34,681 nt of DNA, from the NCBI GenBank assembly GCA_030950905.1, contig JAUZQQ010000023.1, forward strand, positions 1-34,681, in the 5' to 3' direction. A model generated the notes under the pieces. The model had not been told where the DNA came from, made no database searches, and was given only the letters and a program-made list of their open reading frames with translations. The DNA is from Mariprofundaceae bacterium. Its GTDB lineage: Bacteria; Pseudomonadota; Zetaproteobacteria; Mariprofundales; Mariprofundaceae. A program made the position numbers and the translations under genes. Shown piece after piece: positions 20,491 through 29,871 of this stretch; the stretch's first letter is position 1, and every line of letters starts with the position of its first letter.

Positions 20491-22271
20491 GTGTTTTTGA
20501 TACCCGTTCACGTTTTACATTTCGCATGCTTGTATTTCACGGTATCGCTGCATTGTTGTTGCTATTGTTGCTTGGCCGCATGGTAGATTTGCAATGGATG
20601 CAATATGACGGTCTTAACCTTCAGGCAGAAAACAACCGTATTAATGTGCTTCCTATCCTGCCTGTTCGTGGTCAAATAATGGATCGCAATGGCCGTGGTT
20701 TGGCAGTTAATCGTATTTCTTATCGCCTGATCATGATTCCTGAACGTATCGACGATATGGATGCTGTATTGGCGATGCTTTATGCCAATTTACCATGGTC
20801 ATCGAGTCATCGAAAACGAATTTTGCGGCGCATATCTCATGCCCGAAAGGATCGCCCTGTTTTGCTGCAAGACCAGCTACAATGGTACCAAATAGCGTGG
20901 TTATTGCCCCGTTTGCAACATTACCCCGGCTTAAATGTAGAAGCGGGTACGCACCGTGAATATCCGTATGCTGCGCTAACATCACATGTTATTGGGTATT
21001 TATCACGGGTGAGAAAATCGGATTTAAAAGAAGGGTTTTTTCCAGGTGAATATATAGGTCGAAGTGGGCTAGAACTTGCCTTTGAGGCGTATTTACATGG
21101 CTCACCGGGAAGCCAACAAGAAGAAGTTGATGCCCGTGGCCGAAGGGTGGCTGTGTTGGCTGAGACCCCCCCTGTGATGGGAAAGAGTATCCGTTTATCG
21201 TTGGATGTTCGCATTCAGCAAGCCGCAGCGGATGCGCTAGCAGGACGTACGGGCGCGGTGGTCGTGATGGATGTACACAGTGGCGAAGTACTGACCATGC
21301 TAAGTACGCCGGGTTATGATACCAACGCATTTATCCAAGGTTTAAAACAACAACAGTGGTCGGCATGGCTGAACAATGATCAAATACCCTTGCTTAACCG
21401 CGCGCTTCAGGCAACGTACCCACCCGGTTCAACATGGAAGATGGTTACCGCAATGGCAGGCTTACGCAAGGAAGTGAAAGCGGTCAATCAACGTGTTCAG
21501 TGCTTGGGGTATGTGCAATTGCATGATCGACGCTTGCGATGTTGGAAACGATCAGGCCATGGTTATGTTAATTTGCATGATGCTTTGATGCACTCCTGTG
21601 ATGTGTTTTTTTATAATTTGGGTGATCAATTGGGTATGCGTCCGATTATTGAAGAAGCGCACCGCTGGGGGTTTGGTGAATACACAGGCATCACATTATC
21701 GCCAGAAGCACGTGGGAATTTGCCGGCTGCTGGTGGGCATATCCGCCATGGCCATCGACGGGCATGGTTCCCGGGTGAAGTCATGATTACCGCGATTGGT
21801 CAAGGCATGGTGACCGTTACGCCACTACAAATGGCACGTTTTGCAGCGGCACTCGCCAATGGTGGCGATGTTTTAAAGCCACAGATGTTGGCAGGGGTTG
21901 CGCCCAAAATCGAACGCCATGTGGACTTGCCCGCCCATGCTTTAACGCGTGTTCAAGAAGCAATGGCCGATGTTGCCAATACCCCCGGTGGTACGGCCTA
22001 CCGTTACCTTCATGATGCCGCATGGCACATTGCAGGCAAAACAGGCACGGCACAAGTGGTAGGGATGTCGCAAAAACAAAAAAAATATTCAAGCAAAGGG
22101 GTATTGAAAAAGCATCAGGATCACGCTTGGTTTATAGGCTATGCACCGTATGAAAAACCACGTATTTCTTTTGCTATTTTTGTTGAACACGGTGGCCATG
22201 GCAGCAGCGGCGCATCACCGATTGCCAAAGCCATTGTCAATGCCATGGCGAGCAGTGACATGTCAAAATGA
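20487..22271 (+). CDS. mrdA: Penicillin-binding protein 2 (peptidoglycan transpeptidase)
   Basis: 'LPVRGQIMDRNGRGLAVNR', active site 'YPPGSTWKMV', 'SCDVFFYNLG', 'AGKTGTAQ'. ATGA overlap with the mreD stop supports the start at 20487. Confidence 0.96.
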   Translation: MSVFDTRSRFTFRMLVFHGIAALLLLLLLGRMVDLQWMQYDGLNLQAENNRINVLPILPVRGQIMDRNGRGLAVNRISYRLIMIPERIDDMDAVLAMLYANLPWSSSHRKRILRRISHARKDRPVLLQDQLQWYQIAWLLPRLQHYPGLNVEAGTHREYPYAALTSHVIGYLSRVRKSDLKEGFFPGEYIGRSGLELAFEAYLHGSPGSQQEEVDARGRRVAVLAETPPVMGKSIRLSLDVRIQQAAADALAGRTGAVVVMDVHSGEVLTMLSTPGYDTNAFIQGLKQQQWSAWLNNDQIPLLNRALQATYPPGSTWKMVTAMAGLRKEVKAVNQRVQCLGYVQLHDRRLRCWKRSGHGYVNLHDALMHSCDVFFYNLGDQLGMRPIIEEAHRWGFGEYTGITLSPEARGNLPAAGGHIRHGHRRAWFPGEVMITAIGQGMVTVTPLQMARFAAALANGGDVLKPQMLAGVAPKIERHVDLPAHALTRVQEAMADVANTPGGTAYRYLHDAAWHIAGKTGTAQVVGMSQKQKKYSSKGVLKKHQDHAWFIGYAPYEKPRISFAIFVEHGGHGSSGASPIAKAIVNAMASSDMSK

Positions 22272-23377
22272 TGTTTAAGCCATGGTTGTTGATCGATCGT
22301 TGGTTACTGGTTATCTTGCTGATGTTGGCAGCTATTGGTCTGTTGACGCTGTATTCGGCAGTGCATCATGGCGAAATACATATTTGGTACCGCCAATTAT
22401 CCTATTGGTTGGTGGGACTCACAGCTTTTTTAATCCTTGCGTTGATTCCACTGCGTTTGCTTGGTTTGTTGGCTTGGCCCGTGTTTGCTTTTGCTTTGTT
22501 GTGCCTTGCACTGGTACCTTTGATGGGTGATGTGCAAATGGGCGCAAGACGCTGGATCACTATTGGTCCTGTTCACTTGCAACCATCAGAAATCATGAAG
22601 TGGGCCTTGATGTTGGTGTTGGCCCATTGGTTTGCCAACCGTGAACCTGATGGCTGGTTGGCAATTATTGTCGCTGTATGTCTCACCGCCGTACCCGCTG
22701 CGCTTATTGTTGTTCAGCCTGATTTGGGAACGAGCTTGGTATTGCTGTTGGCAGCGACGGCCATGTTGGTGGCAGCAGGGTTCCCGTGGCGTTATTTGTT
22801 TTCTATTGTGGCGATGATGCCTTTTGCTGGGTGGTATGTATGGCTGCACATGCATCAGTATCAAAAGCAACGGGTATTAACTTTTCTTGACCCGCAGACT
22901 GACCCGCTTGGTGCGGGCTATCACGTTATTCAATCGATGATTTCTATTGGTTCTGGTGGCTTGTGGGGCAAAGGTTATCTGACGGGAACCCAATCACGCT
23001 TGAATTTTTTACCTGAGCAACATACAGACTTTATTTTTTCTGTGTTGGCTGAGGAGGCTGGTTTGATTGGCGTTTTTGTGTTGTTGCTGTTGTTTGCATT
23101 GTTGGTGCATCGCATGTTGCATATTGCCAGCATTGCGCATACCCGCTTTGCTGCATTGGTGACGGTGGGTGTTTGCAGTATTTTTATGATCTATATTTTT
23201 GTAAATATTGCCATGGTGTCGGGTGTTTTGCCCGTGGTCGGCGTGCCATTGCCTTTTGTTAGTTATGGCGGCTCTGCCTTGGTCAGTATGTTGGCAGCTT
23301 TGGGCATGGTTGCAAGGGTAAGTATTGAGGCGCATGCTGTGCTACCTTGGCAGCGTGGGGGAAGCCCTCTGGCTTGA
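22268..23377 (+). CDS. rodA: Rod shape-determining protein RodA (SEDS glycosyltransferase)
   Basis: 'GARRWITIGPVHLQPSEIMKWALML...VVQPDLGTSLVLL...QSRLNFLPEQHTDFIFSVLAEEAG...VGVPLPFVSYGGSALVSML'. ATGA overlap with mrdA. Confidence 0.97.
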   Translation: MMFKPWLLIDRWLLVILLMLAAIGLLTLYSAVHHGEIHIWYRQLSYWLVGLTAFLILALIPLRLLGLLAWPVFAFALLCLALVPLMGDVQMGARRWITIGPVHLQPSEIMKWALMLVLAHWFANREPDGWLAIIVAVCLTAVPAALIVVQPDLGTSLVLLLAATAMLVAAGFPWRYLFSIVAMMPFAGWYVWLHMHQYQKQRVLTFLDPQTDPLGAGYHVIQSMISIGSGGLWGKGYLTGTQSRLNFLPEQHTDFIFSVLAEEAGLIGVFVLLLLFALLVHRMLHIASIAHTRFAALVTVGVCSIFMIYIFVNIAMVSGVLPVVGVPLPFVSYGGSALVSMLAALGMVARVSIEAHAVLPWQRGGSPLA

Positions 23378-23394
23378 TATTGAGAATCACTATT
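23376..23394 (+). promoter_or_regulatory. Candidate Fur box upstream of fur-FTR1
   Basis: GATATTGAGAATCACTATT matches the classical GATAATGATAATCATTATC at 15/19 positions by direct alignment. Lies 13 bp upstream of the fur ATG and overlaps the rodA stop. Confidence 0.65.
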
Positions 23395-23407
23395 TATAGG
23401 ATGGGGC

Positions 23408-23821
23408 ATGACTATTCGATTAACACCGCAACGGCAGGCAATACTTGCCCTTATTAACGGCTCATCATCGCATTGGGATGCCGAGACTGTATTGGCTGCC
23501 ATGAAAAGTACGGGGAAAAGCATTGGTATTGCAACGGTATACCGTGCTTTGGCTGCATTAGAAGCAGCAGCGTTGATCGACAGTATGTTTATTGGCGAGC
23601 GCAAATGTTATGAACGCATGGATAAACACCACCATGATCATTTGCTGTGTACTGTTTGCGGTGGTATTGAAGAGTTTTTCCAGCCACAAATTGAAGAATT
23701 ACAAGCAAAGATTGCCCATGAACATGGCTTTATGATGAAAAGTCATTCACTGATTCTTCAAGGTATTTGTCAGCAATGCCAACAACCAGAAGACTGCCTG
23801 AAAATCAAGGGGTTGACGTGA
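23408..23821 (+). CDS. fur: Fur family transcriptional regulator
   Basis: 'LTPQRQAILALINGSSSHWDAETVLAAMKSTGKSIGIATVYRALAALEAAALI', 'HHHDHLLCTVCGGIEEF', C-terminal CxxC 'ICQQCQ'. Confidence 0.88.
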   Translation: MTIRLTPQRQAILALINGSSSHWDAETVLAAMKSTGKSIGIATVYRALAALEAAALIDSMFIGERKCYERMDKHHHDHLLCTVCGGIEEFFQPQIEELQAKIAHEHGFMMKSHSLILQGICQQCQQPEDCLKIKGLT

Positions 23822-24639
23822 TTGCATCATTAACGATTGTCTTTCGAGAAATGCTTGAAATGGCAATGATTATTGGTATTTTAATGGCAGCGACCCGTGG
23901 CGTGGCGACAAGCCGCCTCTGGATTTCTGGGGGTATCATCCTCGGTTTAAGTGGCGCTGTTTTTTTGGCTTGGTTCATGGAAGAAATGGAAGCAGCCTTT
24001 GATGGAACGGGTGAGTTTATTTTCAATGCTGTGGTATTGTTGCTGGCATCAATACTGCTCGCTTGGACTGTGGTGTGGATGAGCCGGCAAGGAAAGGTCA
24101 TGGCCAAACAGATGCATCAAGCGGGGCAAGATTTTTCAACAGGTGATATTTCTGGCATGGGTTTACTGTTGATCGCTTTTAGTGCTGTGGTGCGTGAAGG
24201 CTCGGAAGCCGTCTTTTTTCTGTTTGGGGCATGGCAAGTTGGTGATCAAGATAGTGCGAGTATGGTGACGGGTGCATTGTTGGGTATGCTGCTTGGTATT
24301 GCTTGTGGTTATTTGTTGTACAAAGGATTATTAAAAATACCCATTCAACATGTTTTTTATGTCATTGCATGGTTATTAATGCTTGTTGCCGCAGGCATGG
24401 CCTCACAAGCCTGTTGGAATTTGGTGGTGATTGAATGGTTGCCGCCATTGATTGACCCCTTGTGGGATAGCTCTGCGATTTTATCGCAAGATAGTTTGCT
24501 CGGTGAATTGTTGCATGTACTGATGGGTTATGACGATCGCCCCAGCGCTTTGCAGGTGATGGTGTTCTTAGCAACCTTGGCAGGGGTGTTTTGGTTAAAA
24601 GAAAACAACAGTGCATCAGCAAAAAGTCCACCAAAATAA
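23818..24639 (+). CDS. FTR1 family iron permease
   Basis: Polytopic with two REXXE motifs: 'FREMLEMAMIIGI' and 'VREGSEAVFFLFG'. GTGA overlap with the fur stop suggests a GTG start at 23818 rather than the ORF-track 23767. Confidence 0.88.
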   Translation: MIASLTIVFREMLEMAMIIGILMAATRGVATSRLWISGGIILGLSGAVFLAWFMEEMEAAFDGTGEFIFNAVVLLLASILLAWTVVWMSRQGKVMAKQMHQAGQDFSTGDISGMGLLLIAFSAVVREGSEAVFFLFGAWQVGDQDSASMVTGALLGMLLGIACGYLLYKGLLKIPIQHVFYVIAWLLMLVAAGMASQACWNLVVIEWLPPLIDPLWDSSAILSQDSLLGELLHVLMGYDDRPSALQVMVFLATLAGVFWLKENNSASAKSPPK

Positions 24640-24671
24640 AACCACCAAACAATAAACAATAAGGTAAAGCC

Positions 24672-25785
24672 ATGAATATTGCTGATAAAATAACAGGATT
24701 TCGCAGCCGCGCAGTGAATTATACAGCGCGCTTGGAAGCACTTCGGAGGTCACTTTGACGTTGAAAGCAAAGAAGATGAACTGCGCGAGCTAAACGCCCG
24801 TATTGAAGACCCTGCATTATGGGATGCCCCCGAAAAGGCACAGACCCTGATGCAAGAACGAACCCGAATTGAACGCATCTTAGAACAACACCATGGTGCT
24901 TTGAACGCATTAGAAGAAGCATCAATGTTGTTTGACATGGGTGGTGAGGAAGACGACGAAGAAAGCCAATGTGAAGCCATCGAAAGCATTGATGGCGTAC
25001 AAGCAACGGTAGAAGCCTTAGAGCTGGCGCAGATGTTGGGCAGAGAAACGGATATTGAATCAGCCTTTTTAGAAATCAATGCTGGAGCGGGCGGCACAGA
25101 AGCACAAGACTGGGCAGAGATGTTGTTGCGTATGTATTTGCGCTGGGCCGAACGCAAAGGTTTTCAAACAGCGTTAATGGAATGTACGGCTGGGGAAGAG
25201 GCAGGCATCAAGTCGGTAACGGTATCCATTCGTGGTGATTATGCATTTGGTTATTTAAAAGCAGAAATAGGCGTTCATCGTTTGGTTCGAAAGTCCCCTT
25301 TTGATTCGGGTAACCGTCGCCATACATCTTTTTCTTCTGTTTTTGCTTACCCTGATATTGATCGTGAGATTGAAATTGATATCAACGTGTCTGATGTTCG
25401 CATTGATACTTACCGGGCTTCGGGTGCTGGGGGTCAACATATTAACAAAACCGATTCAGCCGTTCGCATGACACACATGCCTACGGGGGTGGTGGTTCAA
25501 TGCCAAAGCGATCGTTCACAACATAAAAACCGTGCCGCCTGTTGGAAAATGCTCAAAGCACGTTTGTATGAATTAGAACTTGAAAAGCAACGCGATGAAA
25601 AACAATCGTTGGAAGATGGTAAAACTGATATTGGTTGGGGCAATCAAATTCGCTCTTATGTTCTTGATCAATCACGCATCAAAGACTTGCGAACAGGTAT
25701 GGAGACAGGCAATACACAATCATTTCTTGATGGTGATATAGATGCCTTTATTTCGGCACAATTAATGGGGGTCACCCGTGTTTAA
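24672..25785 (+). CDS. prfB: Peptide chain release factor 2 with programmed +1 frameshift: join(24672..24755,24757..25785)
   Basis: ATG at 24672 encodes MNIADKITGFRSRAVNYTARLEALRRSL, then an in-frame TGA at 24756-24758 in the context GGAGG-TCA-CTT-TGA-C. The +1 frame continues DVESKEDELRELNARIEDPALWDAPEKAQTLMQER..., then RF2 'GAGGTEAQDWAEMLLRMY', GGQ 'RASGAGGQHINKTDSAVRMTH'. Confidence 0.97.
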
Positions 25786-25803
25786 CCTAAATTATTTAGG
25801 CTA
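25784..25803. repeat. Copy 3 (variant) of the palindrome: CCTAAATTATTTAGG (core 25786-25800), abutting the prfB stop
   Basis: Differs from copies 1 and 2 by a symmetric, compensatory G-to-A/C-to-T pair. prfB TAA at 25783-25785. Confidence 0.8.
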
Positions 25804-25813
25804 AACATATACA

Positions 25814-25846
25814 GCAGCAGTCATTTACCTGACTGCTGCGTTTGAA
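25814..25846. terminator. Bidirectional terminator-like hairpin between prfB (+) and rpmA (-)
   Basis: GCAGCAGTCA (25814-25823) - TTTACC - TGACTGCTGC (25830-25839), 10-bp perfect stem, then GTTTGAA. Located between convergent genes. Confidence 0.7.
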
Positions 25847-25880
25847 GTGCCCAAGTTGTTTTGCGCACGTTCCTTACATA

Positions 25881-26129
25881 CTACGAAACAACACGAACGC
25901 TGGTTCGACCAGCTTTGTTAAAATATTCTACTTGCCCATCAATCAATGCGAACAATGTATAATCGCGGCCGCAGCCAACATGTTCACCAGGGCGAATTTT
26001 AGTGCCGCGTTGACGCACCAAAATATTTCCTGCGCGAACCGCTTCGCCACCGTATTTTTTTACGCCAAGGCGTTTGGCATTAGAGTCGCGCCCATTTCTG
26101 GATGAACCACCTGCTTTTTTATGTGCCAT
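25881..26129 (-). CDS. rpmA: 50S ribosomal protein L27
   Basis: '[65 protein letters not shown]'. Confidence 0.98.
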   Translation of the reverse strand: MAHKKAGGSSRNGRDSNAKRLGVKKYGGEAVRAGNILVRQRGTKIRPGEHVGCGRDYTLFALIDGQVEYFNKAGRTSVRVVS

Positions 26130-26141
26130 TGTTGCTTCTCC

Positions 26142-26450
26142 TTACGCGCCCGTGCTGATTGATGAAATTTGAATAGCGGTGAAGTTTTGGCGATGCCCCA
26201 TGCTACGTTGCGAATGTTTACGCCGACGTTTTTTAAACACTATAATTTTTTTATCGCGGCCATGACCACGAACCACTGCGGCAACATTGGCGCTCTCTGC
26301 GCCCAATGTAATTTCACTACCCTCACCGACCAACAAAACATCATCAAATGTGATTGCTTGGCCAATATCGGCAGTGATGGTGGGAACCCGTAAGGTGTCC
26401 CCTTCTTGCACACGGTACTGTTTTCCACCGGTGCGAATAACTGCGTACAT
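26142..26450 (-). CDS. rplU: 50S ribosomal protein L21
   Basis: '[30 protein letters not shown]...[28 protein letters not shown]'. Start at MYAV preceded by GGAG. Confidence 0.96.
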   Translation of the reverse strand: MYAVIRTGGKQYRVQEGDTLRVPTITADIGQAITFDDVLLVGEGSEITLGAESANVAAVVRGHGRDKKIIVFKKRRRKHSQRSMGHRQNFTAIQISSISTGA

Positions 26451-26592
26451 TGATTTTTCTCCATTCATCTGCATGCTTTTGTTACCGTAAAACACAAAGT
26501 TTTAAATAAAAACTGGTGCTTCAATAGGAAAACGATCAAGCATGCTATTGTATTGATTGCAGGAGCTGGCCATGCCAAATCTCCTACTCGAA

Positions 26593-26805
26593 TCAGGCAG
26601 CGTTAGCCGGCTTACCGTATTTCCGATAAAAACGTTCAACACGGCCTTCCGTATCGACGATTTTTTGCTTGCCCGTATAAAACGGATGACAAGCGGAGCA
26701 AATCTCCACACGGATATTGCCCGTGGTTGAACGTGTCTCGAATGTATTGCCACAAGAACATGTTACGCCCGTTGTGGTATATTCAGGATGGATGCCAGAT
26801 TTCAC
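26593..26805 (-). CDS. rpmE: 50S ribosomal protein L31 (Cys-containing, zinc-type), GTG start
   Basis: '[64 protein letters not shown]'. GTG at 26805 preceded by GGGAG at 7-nt spacing. The ORF-track ATG at 26829 would add 8 atypical residues. Confidence 0.93.
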   Translation of the reverse strand: MKSGIHPEYTTTGVTCSCGNTFETRSTTGNIRVEICSACHPFYTGKQKIVDTEGRVERFYRKYGKPANAA

Positions 26806-26873
26806 TTTGCAACTCCCATAGGTTTTCAAAAAGGGGGCGATTTATAGCGTTTATATCAGTAACAATCAAGTTT

Positions 26874-28496
26874 TCATTCGATTTCTTTATAAAAACCATG
26901 GGTCATAGGGAAGCGACGTTCCTTACCAAAGGCACAGGATGTTACCTTCACCCCTGGCGGCGATTGCCTGCGTTTGAACTCCATTTGATGCAACATGCGT
27001 TCAATGCGCAGCACTTCGTTGCCATCGTGTCCTTGGCTGATCAGCTCTCTGCTGCTTTGATGCGCTTCAATAAGACCCAACAATATAGCATCAAGCTGAT
27101 CGTAAGGCGGCAGTGAATCTTCATCCCGTTGATCGGGGGCGAGCTCGGCGGAGGGCGGCTTGTCAATACTGTTTTGCGGGATGCGGCATGGGGATTGTTG
27201 CGTATTGATCCAACGGGCAAGGGCAAAAACTTGGGTTTTGTACACATCTTTCAACACCGAATATGCGCCACACATATCACCATAAAGGGTGGCATAACCC
27301 ACTGCCAATTCTGACTTGTTACCCGTAGTTAAGAGCATGCGTCCTGTTTTGTTGGAAATAGCCATCAACAACAAACCCCGTGTCCGCGCCTGAATATTTT
27401 CCTCACATACATTTCGTATACCGTTATAACCCCAAGCATCGAACAAAGGCTTTAAACTATTTTCGACACTTTGGACGCTCGTGCTTATGGGCAATAAACA
27501 ATGCGCCATTCCAAGGTTATCCGCCAGTATTTTAGCATCATCAATAGAATGATCGCTGGAAAAGCAAGAGGGTAACAATACACCCAATACCGCATCACAG
27601 CCCAAAGCATCCACCGCAATGACCGCCGTTAATGCTGAATCAATGCCACCAGACAAGCCCAAAACCACCCGCGCCCCACCATTTCTGCGCACATAATCAC
27701 GCAACCCAAGCACCAAAGCACCATGGAGTTGCGCCATTTCTTCCAAGGGTGGTGTTACGGCTTTGGGGTAAGGAAAGGGCAAGCAAAAGACCCTGTTCGC
27801 CGTTTTAAATTGCCCCAGACGCATGGCAATGCCTTGGGGGGTGGCGACATGAGAGCCACCGTCAAAAACCAGCTCGTCTTGCCCCCCCACCATGTTCAAA
27901 TAGATAATAGCAGTATTGTTTTCTTTGGCACGAAGGCATGTGAGTTGTTCGCGTGCTTTTTGCTTGCCAAGTTGAAAGGGCGATGCATGGATAGTGATCC
28001 AGCAGTCTACGGCTTCGTGCTGCATCCGTTTGGCAAAATCAGCTTGCCATAAATCTTCACAAATAGCAACGCCAACACGGGTGTTATTGAGCGTAAAATA
28101 CAAGGCTTGATGGTGATCGCCAGGGGTGAAATAACGTCGCTCATCAAACACCCCATAATTCGGCAGTTGCTGTTTGTGGTAGAAAAACAGTGGTTTGCCC
28201 TTGTGTGCTACCAACAAGCTATTGTGCATCGTGCCATGGGCTTGCGATGGGTAGCCAAACAACACGGCAATGCCATGCGAGGTTTGAATGATGCGTTCAA
28301 GCATCGTTTCAACTTTTTGCATAAATGCAGGCAGTAGCAGCAAATCTTCTGGTGGGTAAGCGGTCAAGACCAGTTCAGGAAAAACAATAAGGTCACAGTG
28401 ATCCACGATTGCTTGCTGGATCGCAGTTTCCATCATACTTGCATTGTGCGCCAACGCACCAACCCGTGGCATGCACTGTGCCAGCATTATTTTCAT
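26874..28496 (-). CDS. nadE: NAD+ synthase (glutamine-hydrolysing), nitrilase-like domain plus synthetase
   Basis: 'DLIVFPELVLTAYPPEDLLLLPAFM', 'VAICEDLW', 'VVLGLSGGIDSALTAVIAVDALG', 'LLTTGNKSELAVGYATLYGDMCGAYSVLKDVYKTQV'. Start at 28496 preceded by GGAGTAACC. Confidence 0.95.
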   Translation of the reverse strand: MKIMLAQCMPRVGALAHNASMMETAIQQAIVDHCDLIVFPELVLTAYPPEDLLLLPAFMQKVETMLERIIQTSHGIAVLFGYPSQAHGTMHNSLLVAHKGKPLFFYHKQQLPNYGVFDERRYFTPGDHHQALYFTLNNTRVGVAICEDLWQADFAKRMQHEAVDCWITIHASPFQLGKQKAREQLTCLRAKENNTAIIYLNMVGGQDELVFDGGSHVATPQGIAMRLGQFKTANRVFCLPFPYPKAVTPPLEEMAQLHGALVLGLRDYVRRNGGARVVLGLSGGIDSALTAVIAVDALGCDAVLGVLLPSCFSSDHSIDDAKILADNLGMAHCLLPISTSVQSVENSLKPLFDAWGYNGIRNVCEENIQARTRGLLLMAISNKTGRMLLTTGNKSELAVGYATLYGDMCGAYSVLKDVYKTQVFALARWINTQQSPCRIPQNSIDKPPSAELAPDQRDEDSLPPYDQLDAILLGLIEAHQSSRELISQGHDGNEVLRIERMLHQMEFKRRQSPPGVKVTSCAFGKERRFPMTHGFYKEIE

Positions 28497-28600
28497 GGTT
28501 ACTCCAATTAAAGCGCACCACATCCCACAAAAACGTAGGAAGCAAGCGATAATAATAGGGTAAACTGTATGGTGTAAATCTTTTGGATTCAAGAACCAAT

Positions 28601-28630
28601 AAAAAAGACCCCGCATAAAGCGAGGCCTTT
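28601..28630 (-). terminator. Rho-independent terminator downstream of the porin gene
   Basis: Minus strand GGCCTCGC-TTTAT-GCGGGGTC followed by TTTTTT. Confidence 0.85.
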
Positions 28631-28658
28631 CTTATTTAAAACCGTATTTAAACGAGGT

Positions 28659-29753
28659 TTAAAATGATACCCGAGAATACAAACCATAACGGCGTGTGCG
28701 CTTGGTATCACCTGCTACATTACCATTATTGCTGACCTTGTGATCATCAAATGCTAAGGAAAAACGAACGTTTTTACGTGGTGAATATTGAACGCCCGCA
28801 ACATAACGTGTACCTTTGAATGGATTCACAGTATTAACTTTATCTTTTTGCGACTCAATACGTCCAAATGCGCCAAAACCACCACCAAAGTTAGCCCAGC
28901 CCCACAACACCGTAACGTCTTCTTTCTTGGTTGTGATTTGTGTTATATTGCTTTTTTGGGTATTTAAAATGTAGTTTGCACCAACGCGGTAATCATGGCC
29001 TGTACCATAGGTCACCATCAATTGGTTCAAAGTTTTTAACGTGCCCGCGCTGGTTGATGTTTTTGTACCCATGAAACCATGGCGGTATTGCAAATCAATG
29101 GTCAAGCCTTTGACAGGGTAAATACCAAAGCGAAGGTTGTAGTCTGTGCCTGTGCCTGCTGTTTTGTTGTTGGTTTGTGTGCCATAACCTTCACCATTGG
29201 TCGCTGTTACCCAATAACCAAACAAGCCATCGGCCAGCTTGCCTTTTAAGCCAATGCCCAAGTCAGAAGACGCATCATACTTGTATTGATCAATAGCAAC
29301 CTTGGACACATAACGGTATTTCCATAAACCTTGCTCATAATCAATCCAAGGCGTATGTGAAAGACCCAAACGAAGCACCGCCGCTTTGCCTGCTAACTTA
29401 CCTTCAACATAAGCGTATTTTAGAAACACGTTGCTGCCTTTGTTTTTTTTGCTTAGTACGCCAGCAGTACGCTTTGTTTCACTATTTACATCAGAAGTAA
29501 AACGCATCATCCAATTGCTATCAAAATAATAACGTGCTTCAAGGTAGGCGCGATCAACAGCCATGCCACGGGTACGGGTGCTTTGCACGCCGTTTTTTTC
29601 AACTTTATAATCGGTCATGTTCAAATAGAACTTGGCACCAATTTTTAATTTGCTGTCGCCTTTTTCTGCTACGACCACACCCGCAAACGCAGGTACAGAT
29701 GCAGAAGCAATCATCGCAAGCGCAGCGGCTTGCGCAATATGCTTAATTTTCAT
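28659..29753 (-). CDS. Outer-membrane porin (candidate phosphate-selective OprO/OprP-like porin)
   Basis: Signal peptide 'MKIKHIAQAAALAMIASASVPAFAG', repeated amphipathic beta-strand pattern ('IGAKFYLNMTDYK...RAYLEARYYFDSNWMMRFTSDV'), C-terminal 'RYGLYSRVSF' ending in aromatic F. Start at 29753 with GGAGG upstream. Substrate inferred only from phoB adjacency and the Pho box. Confidence 0.75.
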   Translation of the reverse strand: MKIKHIAQAAALAMIASASVPAFAGVVVAEKGDSKLKIGAKFYLNMTDYKVEKNGVQSTRTRGMAVDRAYLEARYYFDSNWMMRFTSDVNSETKRTAGVLSKKNKGSNVFLKYAYVEGKLAGKAAVLRLGLSHTPWIDYEQGLWKYRYVSKVAIDQYKYDASSDLGIGLKGKLADGLFGYWVTATNGEGYGTQTNNKTAGTGTDYNLRFGIYPVKGLTIDLQYRHGFMGTKTSTSAGTLKTLNQLMVTYGTGHDYRVGANYILNTQKSNITQITTKKEDVTVLWGWANFGGGFGAFGRIESQKDKVNTVNPFKGTRYVAGVQYSPRKNVRFSLAFDDHKVSNNGNVAGDTKRTRRYGLYSRVSF

Positions 29754-29800
29754 GGTTCCTCCAAAGGAATTTAATATCAGCCGCAACCTAGGCGTAGATT

Positions 29801-29822
29801 GTGTCATGAATATGTCACCTTT
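29801..29822. promoter_or_regulatory. Candidate Pho box in the porin/phoB divergent intergenic region
   Basis: GTGTCATGAATATGTCACCTTT: two TGTCA direct repeats (29802-29806, 29813-29817) at exactly 11-bp spacing, as in the PhoB-binding Pho box (CTGTCATAWAWCTGTCAY). Confidence 0.7.
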
Positions 29823-29871
29823 TACGCTTAGCATGTCTCCAGTTTTTACGCATGTTTTGAAGGATGATCAC

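Noticed and set aside
29632-29871. N-terminal extension of the phoB ORF
   Set aside because: Overlaps the divergent porin gene and the Pho box; the receiver domain begins at ATG 29872.
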